A program made the translations under genes and the position numbers. From Lycium barbarum (lineage: Eukaryota; Streptophyta; Magnoliopsida; Solanales; Solanaceae): a DNA stretch of 64,000 nt. The DNA is taken from NCBI RefSeq assembly GCF_019175385.1, contig NC_083337.1, positions 18,647,885 through 18,711,884 of the forward strand, in the 5' to 3' direction. The notes below the pieces were generated by a model. The model had not been told where the DNA came from. It ran no database searches and saw nothing but the letters and a program-made list of their open reading frames with translations. Below are positions 11,549-22,781 of this stretch, piece after piece (position 1 is the stretch's first letter; the number at the start of each line of letters is the position of its first letter).

Positions 11549-12469
11549 CATACATACAAAAAGAACATAGAAAAAATGCTTAAAATCTTATTATTAAGAA
11601 GGAAGAACTAGAAAACACACATAATAAACAAATCATGTCGCGGACTATGTTCTTTTTCCTAAGAACATTATAATTTAGGCAGTGGCAGAGCTAGAAATTC
11701 TCACAATGGAATTCAAGAAAATGCAAGAATGTCACACTTGTGATTTTGAACCTATCATCTAAAACAAATTTGGAGCCACCTTTGCTACTACCACTAAAAG
11801 ATTCCCCTAGGTCAAGGGAATTAACAAAAAGGACAGCCACAAGTACGAAGCATCCTGGCCTTAACGCAGGGTTCAGGAAAGGGCCGCATCCTAAGAGGGT
11901 GTAAATGTAGGCAGCCTACCCGAGCAACCGTCTGTGGCCAATTATACGACTCTTAACTCGTGACTTATAGGTCACACAGAGATAACTTATTGTAGCCTCA
12001 AAGCTCCATCAAGGGAATTTAACAGTATAATAAATTAATTTTTAACTTATTTGCATACTCATAATTTTCCGATGAATAGGGTTAAATTGAACATCCTTCA
12101 AACCATATAGTTTGGCCCCTGGCGTTAGGGAATGAGATTTTGTGTGAATAAACTTATTGAAATTCTGTAATGTGAAGGTGTACAAATCATTTTCTATCCC
12201 TTTTAGGTATTCTACAATAGTTTTACTCCTTAATAATTTTCTATGATATTTTATCGCCTTTCACTAATGGTGCACACCTAGTCAATACTCATAACAGAAA
12301 TTACCACATTAAAATTTTTGTACCATCGTAAAGAAATTGCACAAGATCTAGCTAGCTATGTTAAATCAGAAATACTGAAAATGCTTCTACGATCTTCGTT
12401 ACAACATGGACATAACAAAATAGAGATGTTAAAATTGTGAAGTGAATGAATAAACAAACAACATACCAT
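10057..12469 (-). CDS. Actin-depolymerizing factor (ADF/cofilin family)
   Basis: Three exons on the minus strand: 12469-12467 (the ATG alone), 11506-11241 and 10207-10057. Introns begin GTATGT and GTAACC and end GTAG and GTAG. Together they encode 139 aa, the usual plant ADF size, and a first intron directly after the ATG is typical of plant ADF genes. Residues 1-7 (MANSASG) hold the conserved regulatory Ser6. Residues 15-28 are the basic [14 protein letters not shown] stretch. [11 protein letters not shown] (64-74) and [11 protein letters not shown] (82-92) are core ADF-homology motifs. [19 protein letters not shown] (96-114) is the actin-binding helix region. The protein would bind ADP-actin, sever and depolymerise filaments in the cytoplasm. 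The C-terminus TFIGRIH departs from the common SRAN or SRAL ending, so the subclass is not assigned. The frame is intact with no stops. This is the only apparently functional host gene seen here. Confidence 0.93.
10321..10842. mobile_element. Foldback MITE in ADF intron 2
   Basis: Arms of about 150 bp are imperfect inverted copies. The left arm runs from AATGATCATTCAAC to GTAGGCTGCCACTT (about 10490), and the right arm from AGTGGCAGCCTA to AAATGACCATC. No coding sequence is present. Target duplication is unclear. It accounts for about half of the 1033-bp intron. Confidence 0.6.
11513..11546. repeat. A34 mononucleotide tract at an intron acceptor
   Basis: Thirty-four uninterrupted A on the plus strand are T34 on the gene strand. 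The tract ends 6 bases upstream of the AG of the ADF intron 1 acceptor, so the polypyrimidine tract of that intron is a homopolymer microsatellite. Confidence 0.9.
11826..12008 (-). mobile_element. tRNA-derived SINE, TS/SolS-like, in ADF intron 1
   Basis: Read on the minus strand this has a tRNA-like head, with AGTCACGAGTTAAGAGTCG where box B is expected, then the body ending in TTTTT. Its plus-strand form GGGCCGCATCC and GTAGGCAGCCTACC is the hallmark of the Solanaceae TS SINE. It is flanked by TCAAGGGAATTAAC (11812-11825) and TCAAGGGAATTTAAC (12009-12023), a 14-15 bp target duplication. It lies in the same orientation as the ADF gene and avoids the splice sites. Confidence 0.85.
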
Positions 12470-13330
12470 TTGAGTATCTGGCGGACAATGGTGTTTTATG
12501 AAAGAAATGAAAAGCAAGCAAGTTTTTTTTTTTTTTTTGCAAAAAAGAAAGAGAAGGAAAGAGTAAAAAGAGAGATCCTTAATTTTGGGTAAGAGGGCAG
12601 AACAAATGTTCAGTACAGAGACTATTATGCAACGACCATTTTGCTATACCACATGTTATGGTTATTCGTTATTTCTCCTATTATTGTGGATTACTATTTG
12701 GGTGCATTAAGGCCAATCAATCAAGGTGCTAAATGTAATGGAAAATAAATTTACATTCAGTTTAATGGTATCCGTGGGAGTTTTTGACCTGATCCCCTAA
12801 TGTAATGATTTAAAATAAAAAGTCAAAATGCTAAAAATGCAATTTGAATTACCTTAAATCAACTAACAGATGCACCGTTAGATATGAGCTGAAGGACATA
12901 AAAGATGATTTTAGAGACATATGAGTTTCTCTTCCATCCTCACCTAGATATTTCTAGCCACCCCATAAATCATCAAGATAGTTTATACCCTTAAAACTTG
13001 TAAATTACTTAGCTAGTAAACTTGAAAATACATACATTTTTGTAAAGTTCTCATAACATTATATTGATGGAACCTCAACTAACTGTACAAATATTTGATT
13101 ATACTTACCAACACAGGTGTTTATATCAAACATATAAACTCATTATACTTAAGTGATTAATAGGATGAGAATACATGTTAATTAATCATGGTTAAGGGCT
13201 AAAAATTTATGTACAAACACATATCATGCATCAATTAGCTTGGTGTAAACGTCGGATGCGTTTAAATTTTTACCAATTTCTACGCTATTCTAATTAATGG
13301 ATGCATGAATTGTCATGGTCACAGGAATAC
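12470..13330. other. ADF upstream region, no other gene seen
   Basis: On the gene strand, the first 110 bases upstream of the ATG are CT-rich with a T17-18 tract at about 12521-12538, consistent with a 5' UTR. No clear TATA box could be placed. The remainder is AT-rich without recognisable coding sequence. Confidence 0.5.
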
Positions 13331-13339
13331 TTTTATATA

Positions 13340-14227
13340 GTTCTTGGCCGAGTGGTACACAGCAACAACAAAAGCTGGCAACATATATCAATCTTGATAG
13401 AATATATGAGTCCACCAAACAGTATAGAGAACCTGTGTTCCCTTAAGTAAAAACGGAAAGTAAATAACACAAGATATTTACGTGGAAACTCCTTGCTCAA
13501 GGGATTAAAAACCACGAACTACTGGAGTAGGATTTCCCAAACTTCAGTTTAAACTCCTTGCTCAAGGGATTAAAAACCACGAACTACTGGAGTAGGATTT
13601 CCCAAACTTCATTAAACTGAGCAACTTTCATATTATAACCTATTGCAACCTACGAATTAAACTCTTAATCGTTCCTCCTTACAATAACTCTAGTGCAAGA
13701 CATTTATAATAACTCTATTGCAAAGAACGCTCCTTGACTAACTCTAGACAAGTCAACAAACTTAGAAAGGTTGAAAGTATGTCGTACGTTTCAGTTCTTA
13801 AAAGCTATGTAGGAATACAAGTTAAAGAACAAAAGACAAAGACTCAACAAGCCTAAGGACTTAAGACATCTCCAGTGATGGGGATCTGGTCCTTGAGTTT
13901 GTTGCAGCTTTGTTCTTGAGAGCACTTAGAGATCAGCGACGGCTAGCACTTGCAAATATGTGATTTTCAGATTTGCAAATGTTAGGCTTACACTTGTAAC
14001 ATGTTGTTTATATAGGGGTGCATGTGAGATGATATGAAAGAGACATTTCATGTAGTTTTGGCCTCTAGCAAACTGTAGCTGTGCTGCTGCACTACTGCCA
14101 ATCGGTACAGTGTAGTAGCTTTACAGCTTTAGAGTTGACTCTGCAATATGGCTAGGGGACCTGATCGTATCTGGTTCCTCGAATATGCTTGCCAAATCAT
14201 CAAAACATGAAATAGCATAACTTATCA
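13340..14227 (-). repeat. 3' LTR of copia element 1 (outer boundary unresolved)
   Basis: The inner edge is placed at 14227 because TGATAAGTTATG on the minus strand directly follows the polypurine tract. The outer edge could not be fixed and no target duplication was found. The LTR contains a 65-bp tandem duplication. Confidence 0.5.
13486..13611. repeat. 65-bp tandem duplication inside a copia LTR
   Basis: A unit starting AAACTCCTTGCTCAAGG and ending TTTCCCAAACTTCA is repeated with a 65-bp period. The two copies are identical over about 61 bases, so the duplication is recent relative to the decayed element. Confidence 0.9.
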
Positions 14228-14249
14228 ATTTCCCCCTTTTTGATGATGA
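14228..14249 (-). other. Polypurine tract of copia element 1
   Basis: On the minus strand GTCATCATCAAAAAGGGGGA leads directly into the TGATAAG start of the LTR. This tract primes plus-strand DNA synthesis. The same GTCATC..CAAAAAGGG context precedes the LTR of copia element 2. Confidence 0.7.
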
Positions 14250-16345
14250 CAAACCCATAATTGATATCCCCCTCCCCCCCCCACCCCCCCACCCCCCCGA
14301 GAACCAGATTTCCACTTGTCCCCCCTGAGAATCAGACCTATCTTTCAATAAAGAACCACGTTCCCACTTGTCCCCCTGAGAATCAGATCTATCTTTCAAC
14401 AACTTCAACATGTTAACAGCAGCAGCATATATCAATAATTAACCTGACCCCCTGAATAACTTCCCCCTTTTGGCATCATTGGAAAGAGTTAAAAGAGTAG
14501 CAAGCAAAAAGAAATTTAGCAACATTAACCCATGGCCATTAGGGACAACACAACATAAGCAATAACAGTAACACACACATCAAATAAAATTGCACAAATG
14601 CAGAGAAGATGCCCAATGTTGATTACAGCGAAAAACAACTTAGTAGTTTCAACAATACAAAATGTAATAATCAAATAACCAAAAATACCAACATCATTAA
14701 GAAACAAGATTCAAAAGGGCAGAGATTCAAAGGGATTTGGAAGGCTGAAGGACATAGGGATTAAGGAGATAAGGGGCTTAATAGGGAAAAGCTTAAGGGG
14801 CCAGAGCTTTAAAGAGCTTATTTATCCTCTCATTTGCAGTCCTCTGGTCTAGAACCAGTTTCTCCACCAGTTCCTCCACTTTCTACTTTAGCTGGTCATT
14901 TTAAGCCTTTAGCTGAGAATTGGCTTCCTGTCATGACCCATTTTAGGGCCACGCGGGCACCTACTATTCCCTCCTTGGTAGGCAAACTCTCTCATTGAAT
15001 AACACATCAATTAAATAAAGACTATTCATTTAAACCAATAGATATTTAGAAATAACAGCGGAACATCATAATATTTCCCATAAACTCAAGTATTTAAGAG
15101 ATTACAACAATAAATGATTACAGACTCAATCCAACTTCCTATGACCTGGTCTAGACTAGCACAAGAGCCACTAATGATTTCATATTACCATTACATTCTA
15201 AGACTCAACCTCCATCCCGAAACGAAATGGGAGGAGGCCTTCCAGATAGGCACTGCACCTTTCCGCTTCATATCACAATCAACCATCTGAAACAATCTAC
15301 ACCCCAAAAGAGGGTAGCAAGTGCAATATCAGTACAATCCATGCGTACTGAGTAAGTATCATAGGCCGACGATGGTTAGAAACACATATCAGTAAAAGAA
15401 TTCATATATAAACATGATAACAACCCAATTAAGTCATACGTCTATCTACCATGCATCATAATATCTATAACGTTTAAATCATTAACTTCACCCCAATAAT
15501 CACTAGTCAATCTCACACTAATCTCGCAACTCACATATCATTAAACGTTCGTTTTAGTCTAGTACTCAACTCATCATTGAGTCACCCGTTATCCTATATC
15601 ACATAGAGACCAAACATATAACTAATCTTACGGACGATCTATGGGATACTTCAACAAGTTCAATCAATAAATCTGGATCCAAGTACACGTCATTGCTTAA
15701 GTAAAGCAGCTAATCCTAAATGTGCCAAGTCTGAATATATCAAGTCCGAATCCAAAACCACAAGTACAACACCAAACATCTCACAATCAAATCATAATGC
15801 AATGCAATAGTGTATGAATGTAATGCAATGCAATAGTGTATGAATGCAATGCAATGCCATGCAAGTGCTGTGTACACATGTATTCCGGATGAAAATATCG
15901 ACGTCTCGGTAGCACAACCCAGCGTGACTCGTGAAGTCTAAATGCCAACTGTCCTGGATCTTTGCCCAACAGACTGACCGGACCCCGGATCTTTGTCCAC
16001 GGGGGGTTCTCACCGGCACCACTCTAGGGGACCCGCGGAGTCTATGCACTATCAACGATTCCAGAACTAACATCAGATATCGTCCATGCATTCAACGATT
16101 CCGGGATGAACATCGGACATCGGAATCTCACGTCACTCAAGTAAAAGAGTTTTATCAAGTATCAATTTCACTCAATCAACGATTCCGAGAGAAACATTAG
16201 ACATCAGACTCTCACGTCACTCAAGTAAAACTAAGCCCAGCTCATCAAATGTCATCAATATCTCAACAGTGTATCACGAAAATGAGGGTGCGTGCAATGC
16301 CTGAATCTCATCAATAATCATGCTCAATATCATAAGTACCAATAA

Positions 16346-16531
16346 TCAAGTACGCTAACAATATGTCCGAATCACAAATACCAACAGTGGGTATGTCAAC
16401 AATATATTCGAATAACAAATACCAATAGTAGGTATGCCAACAATATATCCGAATCACAAATACCAATAGTGGGTATGCCAACAATATATCTGAATCACAA
16501 ATACCAACAGTGGGTATGCCAACAATATCGT
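16346..16531. repeat. 41-bp minisatellite in LTR unit B1
   Basis: About 4.5 copies of a 41-bp unit beginning AACAATATGTCCGAATCAC and ending GTGGGTATG. It produces the repetitive minus-strand frame at 16311-16565, which is not a protein gene. The related copy B3 has only one such unit near 36950-36985. Confidence 0.85.
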
Positions 16532-17761
16532 AAACAAGACGATAAAAAAATCCAATATTTATCAATAACTCATGGCATCAAGCCGGCACAATAGAACAAT
16601 CAAATCACAACACAGCGGGGTCGCTAATTCTCAATACACAACAGGTTAATCAAATCGATATACATTATTACCACTTCACTAGATCAACCTATTAGCTTAG
16701 AACAGGTAATCTCCCCCTACACTCACAACCATTCGTCACAACTCAATCTAAAATTCAGTCACAATCGTTGGTGTATTTTATCCTTCCATTTATCAACTAG
16801 ATTCACTATTGATAGCATAACACAATTAATCATATATTACGAGAATTCTCATTATTAGACATAGAAATAGGTCTCACCTCTACTCCCAAGTCACATAAAA
16901 TCCACCTATTTTCAAGAAGGCCACATCATACATCCTAAATAATCTAGATGCCACATGTCCAAATACACAATCACACATCAATACCATCCTAGGATTCCAT
17001 CCCAAATCTCCAATTCCTATACATGCATTCTCCGTTCCTTCTAATACACGAATATGGAAAACTAATTGGAGTCTACCAAAAAGGAAAGCCATAACCTACC
17101 TGGCAGCCGAACAAGTGCCACGAACCCACACGTTGCCTTGTCTTTTGAAGCATCTCCAAATAATCAAACACTATCACATATGAATTCTATGTAAGAAACC
17201 ATGAATATACCCATATTGGCTAATTTCTATTCGGATCAAATTCCAACCCTTAATTAAGGAAAATGGGTCTCAAGGGCAAAACGGATATTTTATGATCAAA
17301 ATACCAAATTCAATACCAAAAGGTCAAAACTCATTACTTTAATCATAGGAATACTCAATTAATTCTCAAAATCATCATTATTATGAAAACCCCCAAATTT
17401 GGGTCTAAGAGCCCTAACCTAATTCATGGGAATCAACTCTAGAATCGAAGATTAATGATTAACAAGCCTAGATATGACATTATTTAGCATGAACTATAAC
17501 ATTTAACCATAACTTAGGAATCCAAATCGTTTTTAAAACCCTTTATGAAAAACCCCATAAATCCTGTTTTAATCTTAAGCTTCTAGGAATTTCTAGCATG
17601 GATTCTTACTTAGGAAAGAAAATGAAAGAGATTAGGATTAAGGAACTTAATTCCAAGAGAAATCAGACCATAAACCCCTTAAGTCGCCTCCAAGGTGGTA
17701 AGAAAATATAATAGAAGTTATGGGAGGAAGAAGGGTTTTATAAAAAATTTAAATAGAAAAT

Positions 17762-17885
17762 CTGGCCCATCGGCCGCTCCAGCGGTTGGGCCAACGCTGC
17801 CGCGCGACCGCTCAAGCGGCTCGGCCAGTGCTGCCGCGCGACCACTCCAGCGGTTTGGCCAGCACTCCAACGGTTTGCCCGTGCT
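17762..17885. repeat. CCGC/GCGG palindrome block in B1
   Basis: GGCCGCTCCAGCGG, GACCGCTCAAGCGGC and further decayed copies are spaced by GC-rich linkers containing GCTGCCGCGCGACC twice. Its GC content contrasts with the AT-rich flanks. It lies next to the predicted TATA box. Confidence 0.7.
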
Positions 17886-20694
17886 TTTGCGCGTGCTTCG
17901 TGCGCGCTTTGGAGCCAAAGCAGTCACTAGACACCAGATTTTTCTAGTGTCTTCCAAACTTGAAATTGACCCTCAGAACCATCCCGGAACCTCCCGGACA
18001 CAAACCAAATATGCAGATATACCTAAAAACGCGCTACAAATGCACTCGTAGCCTCAGAATTCCCATCAGAGGTCTCGTTGACCGAGTCAACCCCCGATAC
18101 CTCAAAACTAACTTTCCAACCCAGGTCCCAAAATGCACCCGAGTGCATTGGGAACCAAAACGAATATGCACACAAGTTCTAAACGACCATCCGAACCTCT
18201 CGAAATTGACGAATTTCTGAAAAAGCTCCGTTTACTCAAAAGTCAACTTTGAGTCAACTCATTTTCGCTTAAAGCCCAATTTTTCTAGAAAACATTCTAA
18301 AGCTCACAACGAGGCCTAGGAAGTGATGCCAACTATCTCCTCGGGTCAAAATATTTCTAACGAGACTCAGGAATGGGTCAACGGGGGAAAAATGGAATAA
18401 TCACGATAACAACAAAACGGGTCCTTACACTTCCTCCAGCGGACCACAGGAATGTGGCTCCCTTGCTTTCCCGGCAAGATGCTTCAGTTCAAACTTTAAA
18501 ATGGCATTTTCGGTCTACAACATGTGAATCTCTGCAGTTGCCTTTTCTTGGGCCTCAATCAAGCTCGAAATTGTTGAATTGCTGCCAAGTACTCCCGTCT
18601 TGGGCACAACCCACATTCCTCCAAAGTAATCAAGGTAAACATTTGTTTCCTTGTCCCCATGGTTGCTTTTCCCACTTTGACATCAAAGTATTCAAATACT
18701 TTCGTTAGAAAGATACCATAGGGCAGGCTATGCCTACCATCTTTCACAGAGACAACCTTTCGGATATGCTCTATCATAATGGCTGGCAAGCTGATAGGAG
18801 TGAAATTTTCAAAGTCCTCAATGAGGGCCAAATCAGGAATGGATGCAATAGATCTTCTTTCAGCCTTGGGAAGTAGCACTTTGTTGACCAACCCAAACAT
18901 AAGCTGATATTAAGGCTTTAGTTGTTTCTTATAAATCCTTGCCCCAGACACGTTGTTTCTTATAAATCCTTGCCTCAGACACAGTCCCTTCTTGTTTTAC
19001 TATAAGGTTCATGAATTCATTTGAAGCAGCACTCCCTAAACAGATTTCATTCCATCTGTAGGTACATCAAGAATTTTTCCAACCTTCTTCTTATTAAGAA
19101 AAAATCCAGTTCCATTGACATAGAGAAGCAGAGTATCATCATCAGTAGAAGTTAAGTTGGCATAGAAGTTGGCAACTTATTCTTCAAAAGCACTGGGAAT
19201 TTGAAGGACAAACAGATGATTCCATTTCTGGAAATCAACTATCTTAAGAAGTTCCTTCATACCAGTTTTGTTTTTCAATCTCAGGCTCAAAGACTCTCCC
19301 AAGAAACACCTTTTGAGACTTCAGAATCTCTTTCCTTTCCCACTCAGTTAGTTCTGTCTTTTGCTTCTTTGACGAGGAACCAGGTTCCTCATCCAAGTTT
19401 CCCTTCCTCTTCCGGAGTGAGCGAGACTCACTCTTCTTTTTCTCACCTTTTTCAACCTTATCATCAGGTCCAGCATGCACTGCTTATTTTTCTCTCTCCA
19501 TCTTTCTTTTCTTAGAATTTTTCCTCTCAAGTGGAGACTCTTCCACTCATTCTTCTCTTCATCATTCACAGTCTCCATATCAGTTGGTGACACTTCCTCC
19601 GTATCAACTAACAGACTATTCACGAAATGTTTCTGTTTTCTTTGAGGAGTTTTTCTCCTTGTTGGTTTGTAGAGCAGAATCCAACAGGGCCTTACGCTTT
19701 TGCTTGGTGGTTGGCCCCTTTTAGGCAATGTTATTTCTTGGTCCACTCTTTGGTGAGGACATAGGTTTTCTTTTATTTACAAGATTCAAAGATACCCCTT
19801 TATCATCCACATCACCCTTTGAGGAATAGAGGGAACAAGTTCCTTTTTAATAGACAACTTTCCTAGAGGCACAGTTATAGTAGACACTCGTTGGGAACCT
19901 AGTGTCCCATCCCAGATAGGAGCAGTCTTAACTAAAGGAGACTCAGACTCCCATTGGGTTGAGGGACCATTTCCCTCATCAGGTCCTCCTTTTTTCAGTT
20001 CATTCACCGATTTCTCTTGAGTGAAGGGACCTGTTCCCTCATCTGTTTTTCCACTATGTAATATACCCATAGTTCCTAAAAACCCAAACACGATTTCGGC
20101 CTCTTCACTCTCTAAAATGTTAACCCTATCTTTTCTCCTTCAACCAAACTTCCATCAATTAGATGATCGACAGAGGACTCAGAATGTCCTTTGTCTGAAC
20201 CATTTAAAACTTTATCAACAGGAAGAGTAATATTACCTAGTTCCATAGTCGATTCAACACTCTTTCCTTGTTCCTCTTCAGCAGCATCAGAGGGATTTGG
20301 CTCAACCAACTCGCTATCCATTTGTACAATTTTCTCCCCTGTTTTGACCATAGTTTCTCAATGTTCAAGTTCTACTCTTGAGGATTGCTCTTAAGGAGTG
20401 GTGGAAGGAGTTTTAGGCATGAACTTCTTAGGGGTTTGGCTTTTTTGACTACAAAAAGGAGCTGAAGAAGAAGAAGAAGAGGGTATGGTGAGACTGGAGT
20501 AAATATTGGAGATGTTGGGGGTGATATTTGTGGGTTTTGTTCGAATGGGTTTGGGGATTTTGGAGAAGACATAGTTGTGTCTGGTTTTGGTGAGTTGAGT
20601 GGAGATGTTTGAGACATATTTCGGCTTTAATCGAAGATAACAGAGAGATCAATGGGTCGGTGGCTATTTGGTTTGAGAAAGAGAAAGATAGAGA

Positions 20695-20698
<4 letters not shown>

Positions 20699-20739
<41 letters not shown>
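20699..20739. repeat. (GA)n microsatellite between pol and env-like ORF
   Basis: About 20 uninterrupted GA units on the plus strand (CT on the element strand) lie between the RNase H stop at 21164 and the env-like start at 20617. CT-rich tracts are common in plant 5' leaders, so it could be part of a leader for the env-like ORF; this is inference. Confidence 0.85.
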
Positions 20740-20743
<4 letters not shown>

Positions 20744-21163
20744 TTTGCTATGGGAGTTTTAGTGGAGTTGGCTGAAATCTTTGGGTGTAATATGGTGGAC
20801 AAGGGACCGGTTATGATAGGGTGTAAAAAGAAGAACCTCTTCATTTCTCGGACCGTTCAAAGTAGACATGACAATTTAAAAATATATTTTTGGAGTTGGA
20901 AGCAGGAAGAGAATTAATGACGTGACACTCGAGGAAGTTTAAAGAAAACAGAAGTACTGAAGAGACTACTAACCTGAGTCATAGTAACCGGGTTCCTTGA
21001 TAAGTTTTTAAAATGAAGGCAAAATCTCTGAGAGTGCATTGTCACCTATACTTGTGTTGTCCTGAAGTTTCCATGCGTTTATACCTGTAACAGTATAAAA
21101 TTAAGATAGATACCACCAAAAAACACTATTTAGCAATGTACCTAACCTGTTAATCATAGCCAA

Positions 21164-22735
21164 TCATTGAGGGAACTTGTAGAAGGGCAACGAGTTGAGC
21201 TTGATCAACCCCAACTCCAAGTGATTCTTTTCGAAGTGCTCCCTACTTAGTGCCTTAGTGAAAATATCTGGTACCTGATCCTCCATTTTGCAAAACTTCA
21301 TACAAATCAACCCTTTTTCGTCATTGTCCTTTAGGAGATGGTGCCTAACATCAATGTGCTTGGTTCTCTTGTGTTGTACTGAATTTTTTACCATATTGAG
21401 TGTACTTGTATTATCACACAGTAAGGGTACACAATCAGTAAGCACACCAAAATCCTTAAGCTATTGTTTGATCCAGAGCAATTGAGCACAATAGGAGGCA
21501 ACAACTACATATTCAGCTTCTGCAGTAGAAAAGGCCATAAAATTTTGATTATTTGAGCCCCATGAGATCAAGCATGACCCCAGAAAATGTGTCATCCTAG
21601 ATGTGCTCTTTCTATCCACCAAATATCCAGTATAATCAGCATCAACATATCCAACCAAGTCAAAATTATCTCCTCAAGGATAGAAGAGGACTAGGTCCAG
21701 AGTCCAATTGAGATAGCTCAGAATTCTTTTTGCAGCCTTCAAATGAGATTCTTTTGGACTTGATTGAAACCTTGCACACAAACCGGCACTAAACACAATG
21801 TCAGGTCTACTAGCAGTCAAATGTAGTAGAGACCCAATGATACCCCTGTACATTGTTTCATTTACAGGAGAACTAGGTTCGTCCATGTCTAGCTGAGTTA
21901 CAGTGGTTATAGGTTTGGTCTTGGAATTTTCCATCTCAAACCTCTTACTCAGCTCCTTGATGTACTTTTATTAACCGATTATCGTTCCTCTTGGGGTTTT
22001 CTTCACTTGTATCCCAAGAAAGAAATTTAACTCACCCATCATGCTAATTTCAAATTCACTACCCATGAGCTTTGCAAATTCTTCAAACAAGGAATCATTT
22101 GTGGCACAAAGATGATATCATCAACATAGACTTTCACAATCAACAAATTTCTCCTTTTTTTCTTCAGAAACAAAGTGTTGTCAACTTTCCCCCTTGTAAA
22201 GCCATTTTCAAGAAGGAACTTTGACAGTCTCTCATACAAGCCCGAAGAGCCTTGTTTAAACCATACAATGCTTTATCAAGCTTATAAACATGCTCAAGGT
22301 GCTCATGACTTTCAGAACCAGGAGGTTTCTTGACAAATACTTCCTCTTTAAGATAGTCATTTAGAAAGGCACTCTTAACATCCATTTGGAATAATTTGAC
22401 ATAAGATGCAAAAGCAATAAGAATCCTGATTGCTTCCATTATTGCAACAGGAGCAAAGGTCTCATCATAGTCTACCCCTTCTTCTTGAATGTAGCCTTGA
22501 ACCACTAGCTTCACTTTGTTTCTCGTTGTGTTTCCGAATTTATCAAACTTGTTGCGAAACACCCACCGGTTCCAATCACTGATCTGTCTGAAGGCCTAGG
22601 GACCAGGTGCCATACTTTGTTTCTCTCAAATTGATGGAGCTCTTCTTGCATAGCAGTTATCCAGTATGCATCTTTCAATGCTTCTTTGATATTTTTTGGT
22701 ACAATTTGAGACAAGAAGGCTGAGAAGGCAAACAT
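21164..22735 (-). pseudogene. Copia 1 reverse transcriptase and RNase H, broken
   Basis: RT motifs in several frames run from AYWITAMQEELHQFERNKVW (22735 segment), through VDYDETFAPVA and LFQMDVKSAFLNDYLKEEVF (22562 segment), to the YVDD box (LLIVKVYVDDIIF, 22239 segment). RNase H follows at 21658-21164 with VDADYTG, TSRMTHFLGSCLISW, STAEAEYVV, CDNTSTLNMV and KHIDVRHHLL. The YVDD aspartates are present. Frameshifts and stops separate the segments, so no full protein can be made. The normal product copies element RNA into DNA and degrades the RNA strand. Confidence 0.8.
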
Positions 22736-22781
22736 GTTTCTCGCCTATATCTAGTTTGAATAACATAATCTAAGGGAGTGA

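Larger units (their letters stand above)
14939..18429 (-). mobile_element. Long solo LTR-like unit B1 (TSD CTTCC)
   Basis: TGTCATGACCC at the left and GGGTCCTTACA at the right are imperfect inverted termini. CTTCC flanks both sides (14934-14938, 18430-18434). At 3491 bp it is the longest of the set. It sits in the coiled-coil part of the env-like ORF. The likely TATA is on the minus strand near 17735 (TTTTATAAAACC), just downstream of a CCGC/GCGG palindrome block at 17762-17885. Frames such as the one at 17695-18051 are GC-rich artefacts. No pol domains. Confidence 0.85.
14795..20617 (-). pseudogene. Env-like ORF of Sirevirus-like copia 1, interrupted
   Basis: The broken frame begins at 20617 with a Pro/Ser-rich N-terminus (MSQTSPLNSPKPDTTMSSP). 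It continues through acidic, Lys-rich segments (20351-20112, 20091-19786, 19746-19244) to a conserved block at 18900-18559 containing LPYGIFLTKVFEYFDV and RKQMFTLITLEEC. After the 14939-18429 insertion a heptad-like coiled coil follows (about 14934-14800, KVEELVEKLVLDQRTANERI). This is the ORF found downstream of pol in Sirevirus-type elements of Solanaceae; its function is unknown and an envelope role is not established. At least two stops fall in the coiled coil and frameshifts elsewhere. It is a relic. Confidence 0.65.

Noticed and set aside
11203..11570. Plus-strand frames over ADF exon 2
   Set aside because: Shadows of the minus-strand ADF exon, whose protein matches the ADF family with splice sites.
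15787..16565. Several overlapping frames on both strands
   Set aside because: They fall in unit B1 and partly translate its 41-bp and shorter repeats. No family similarity.
17695..18220. GC-rich frames with many Arg/Pro/Ala
   Set aside because: They arise from the palindrome block and flanking LTR sequence, and both strands are open there.
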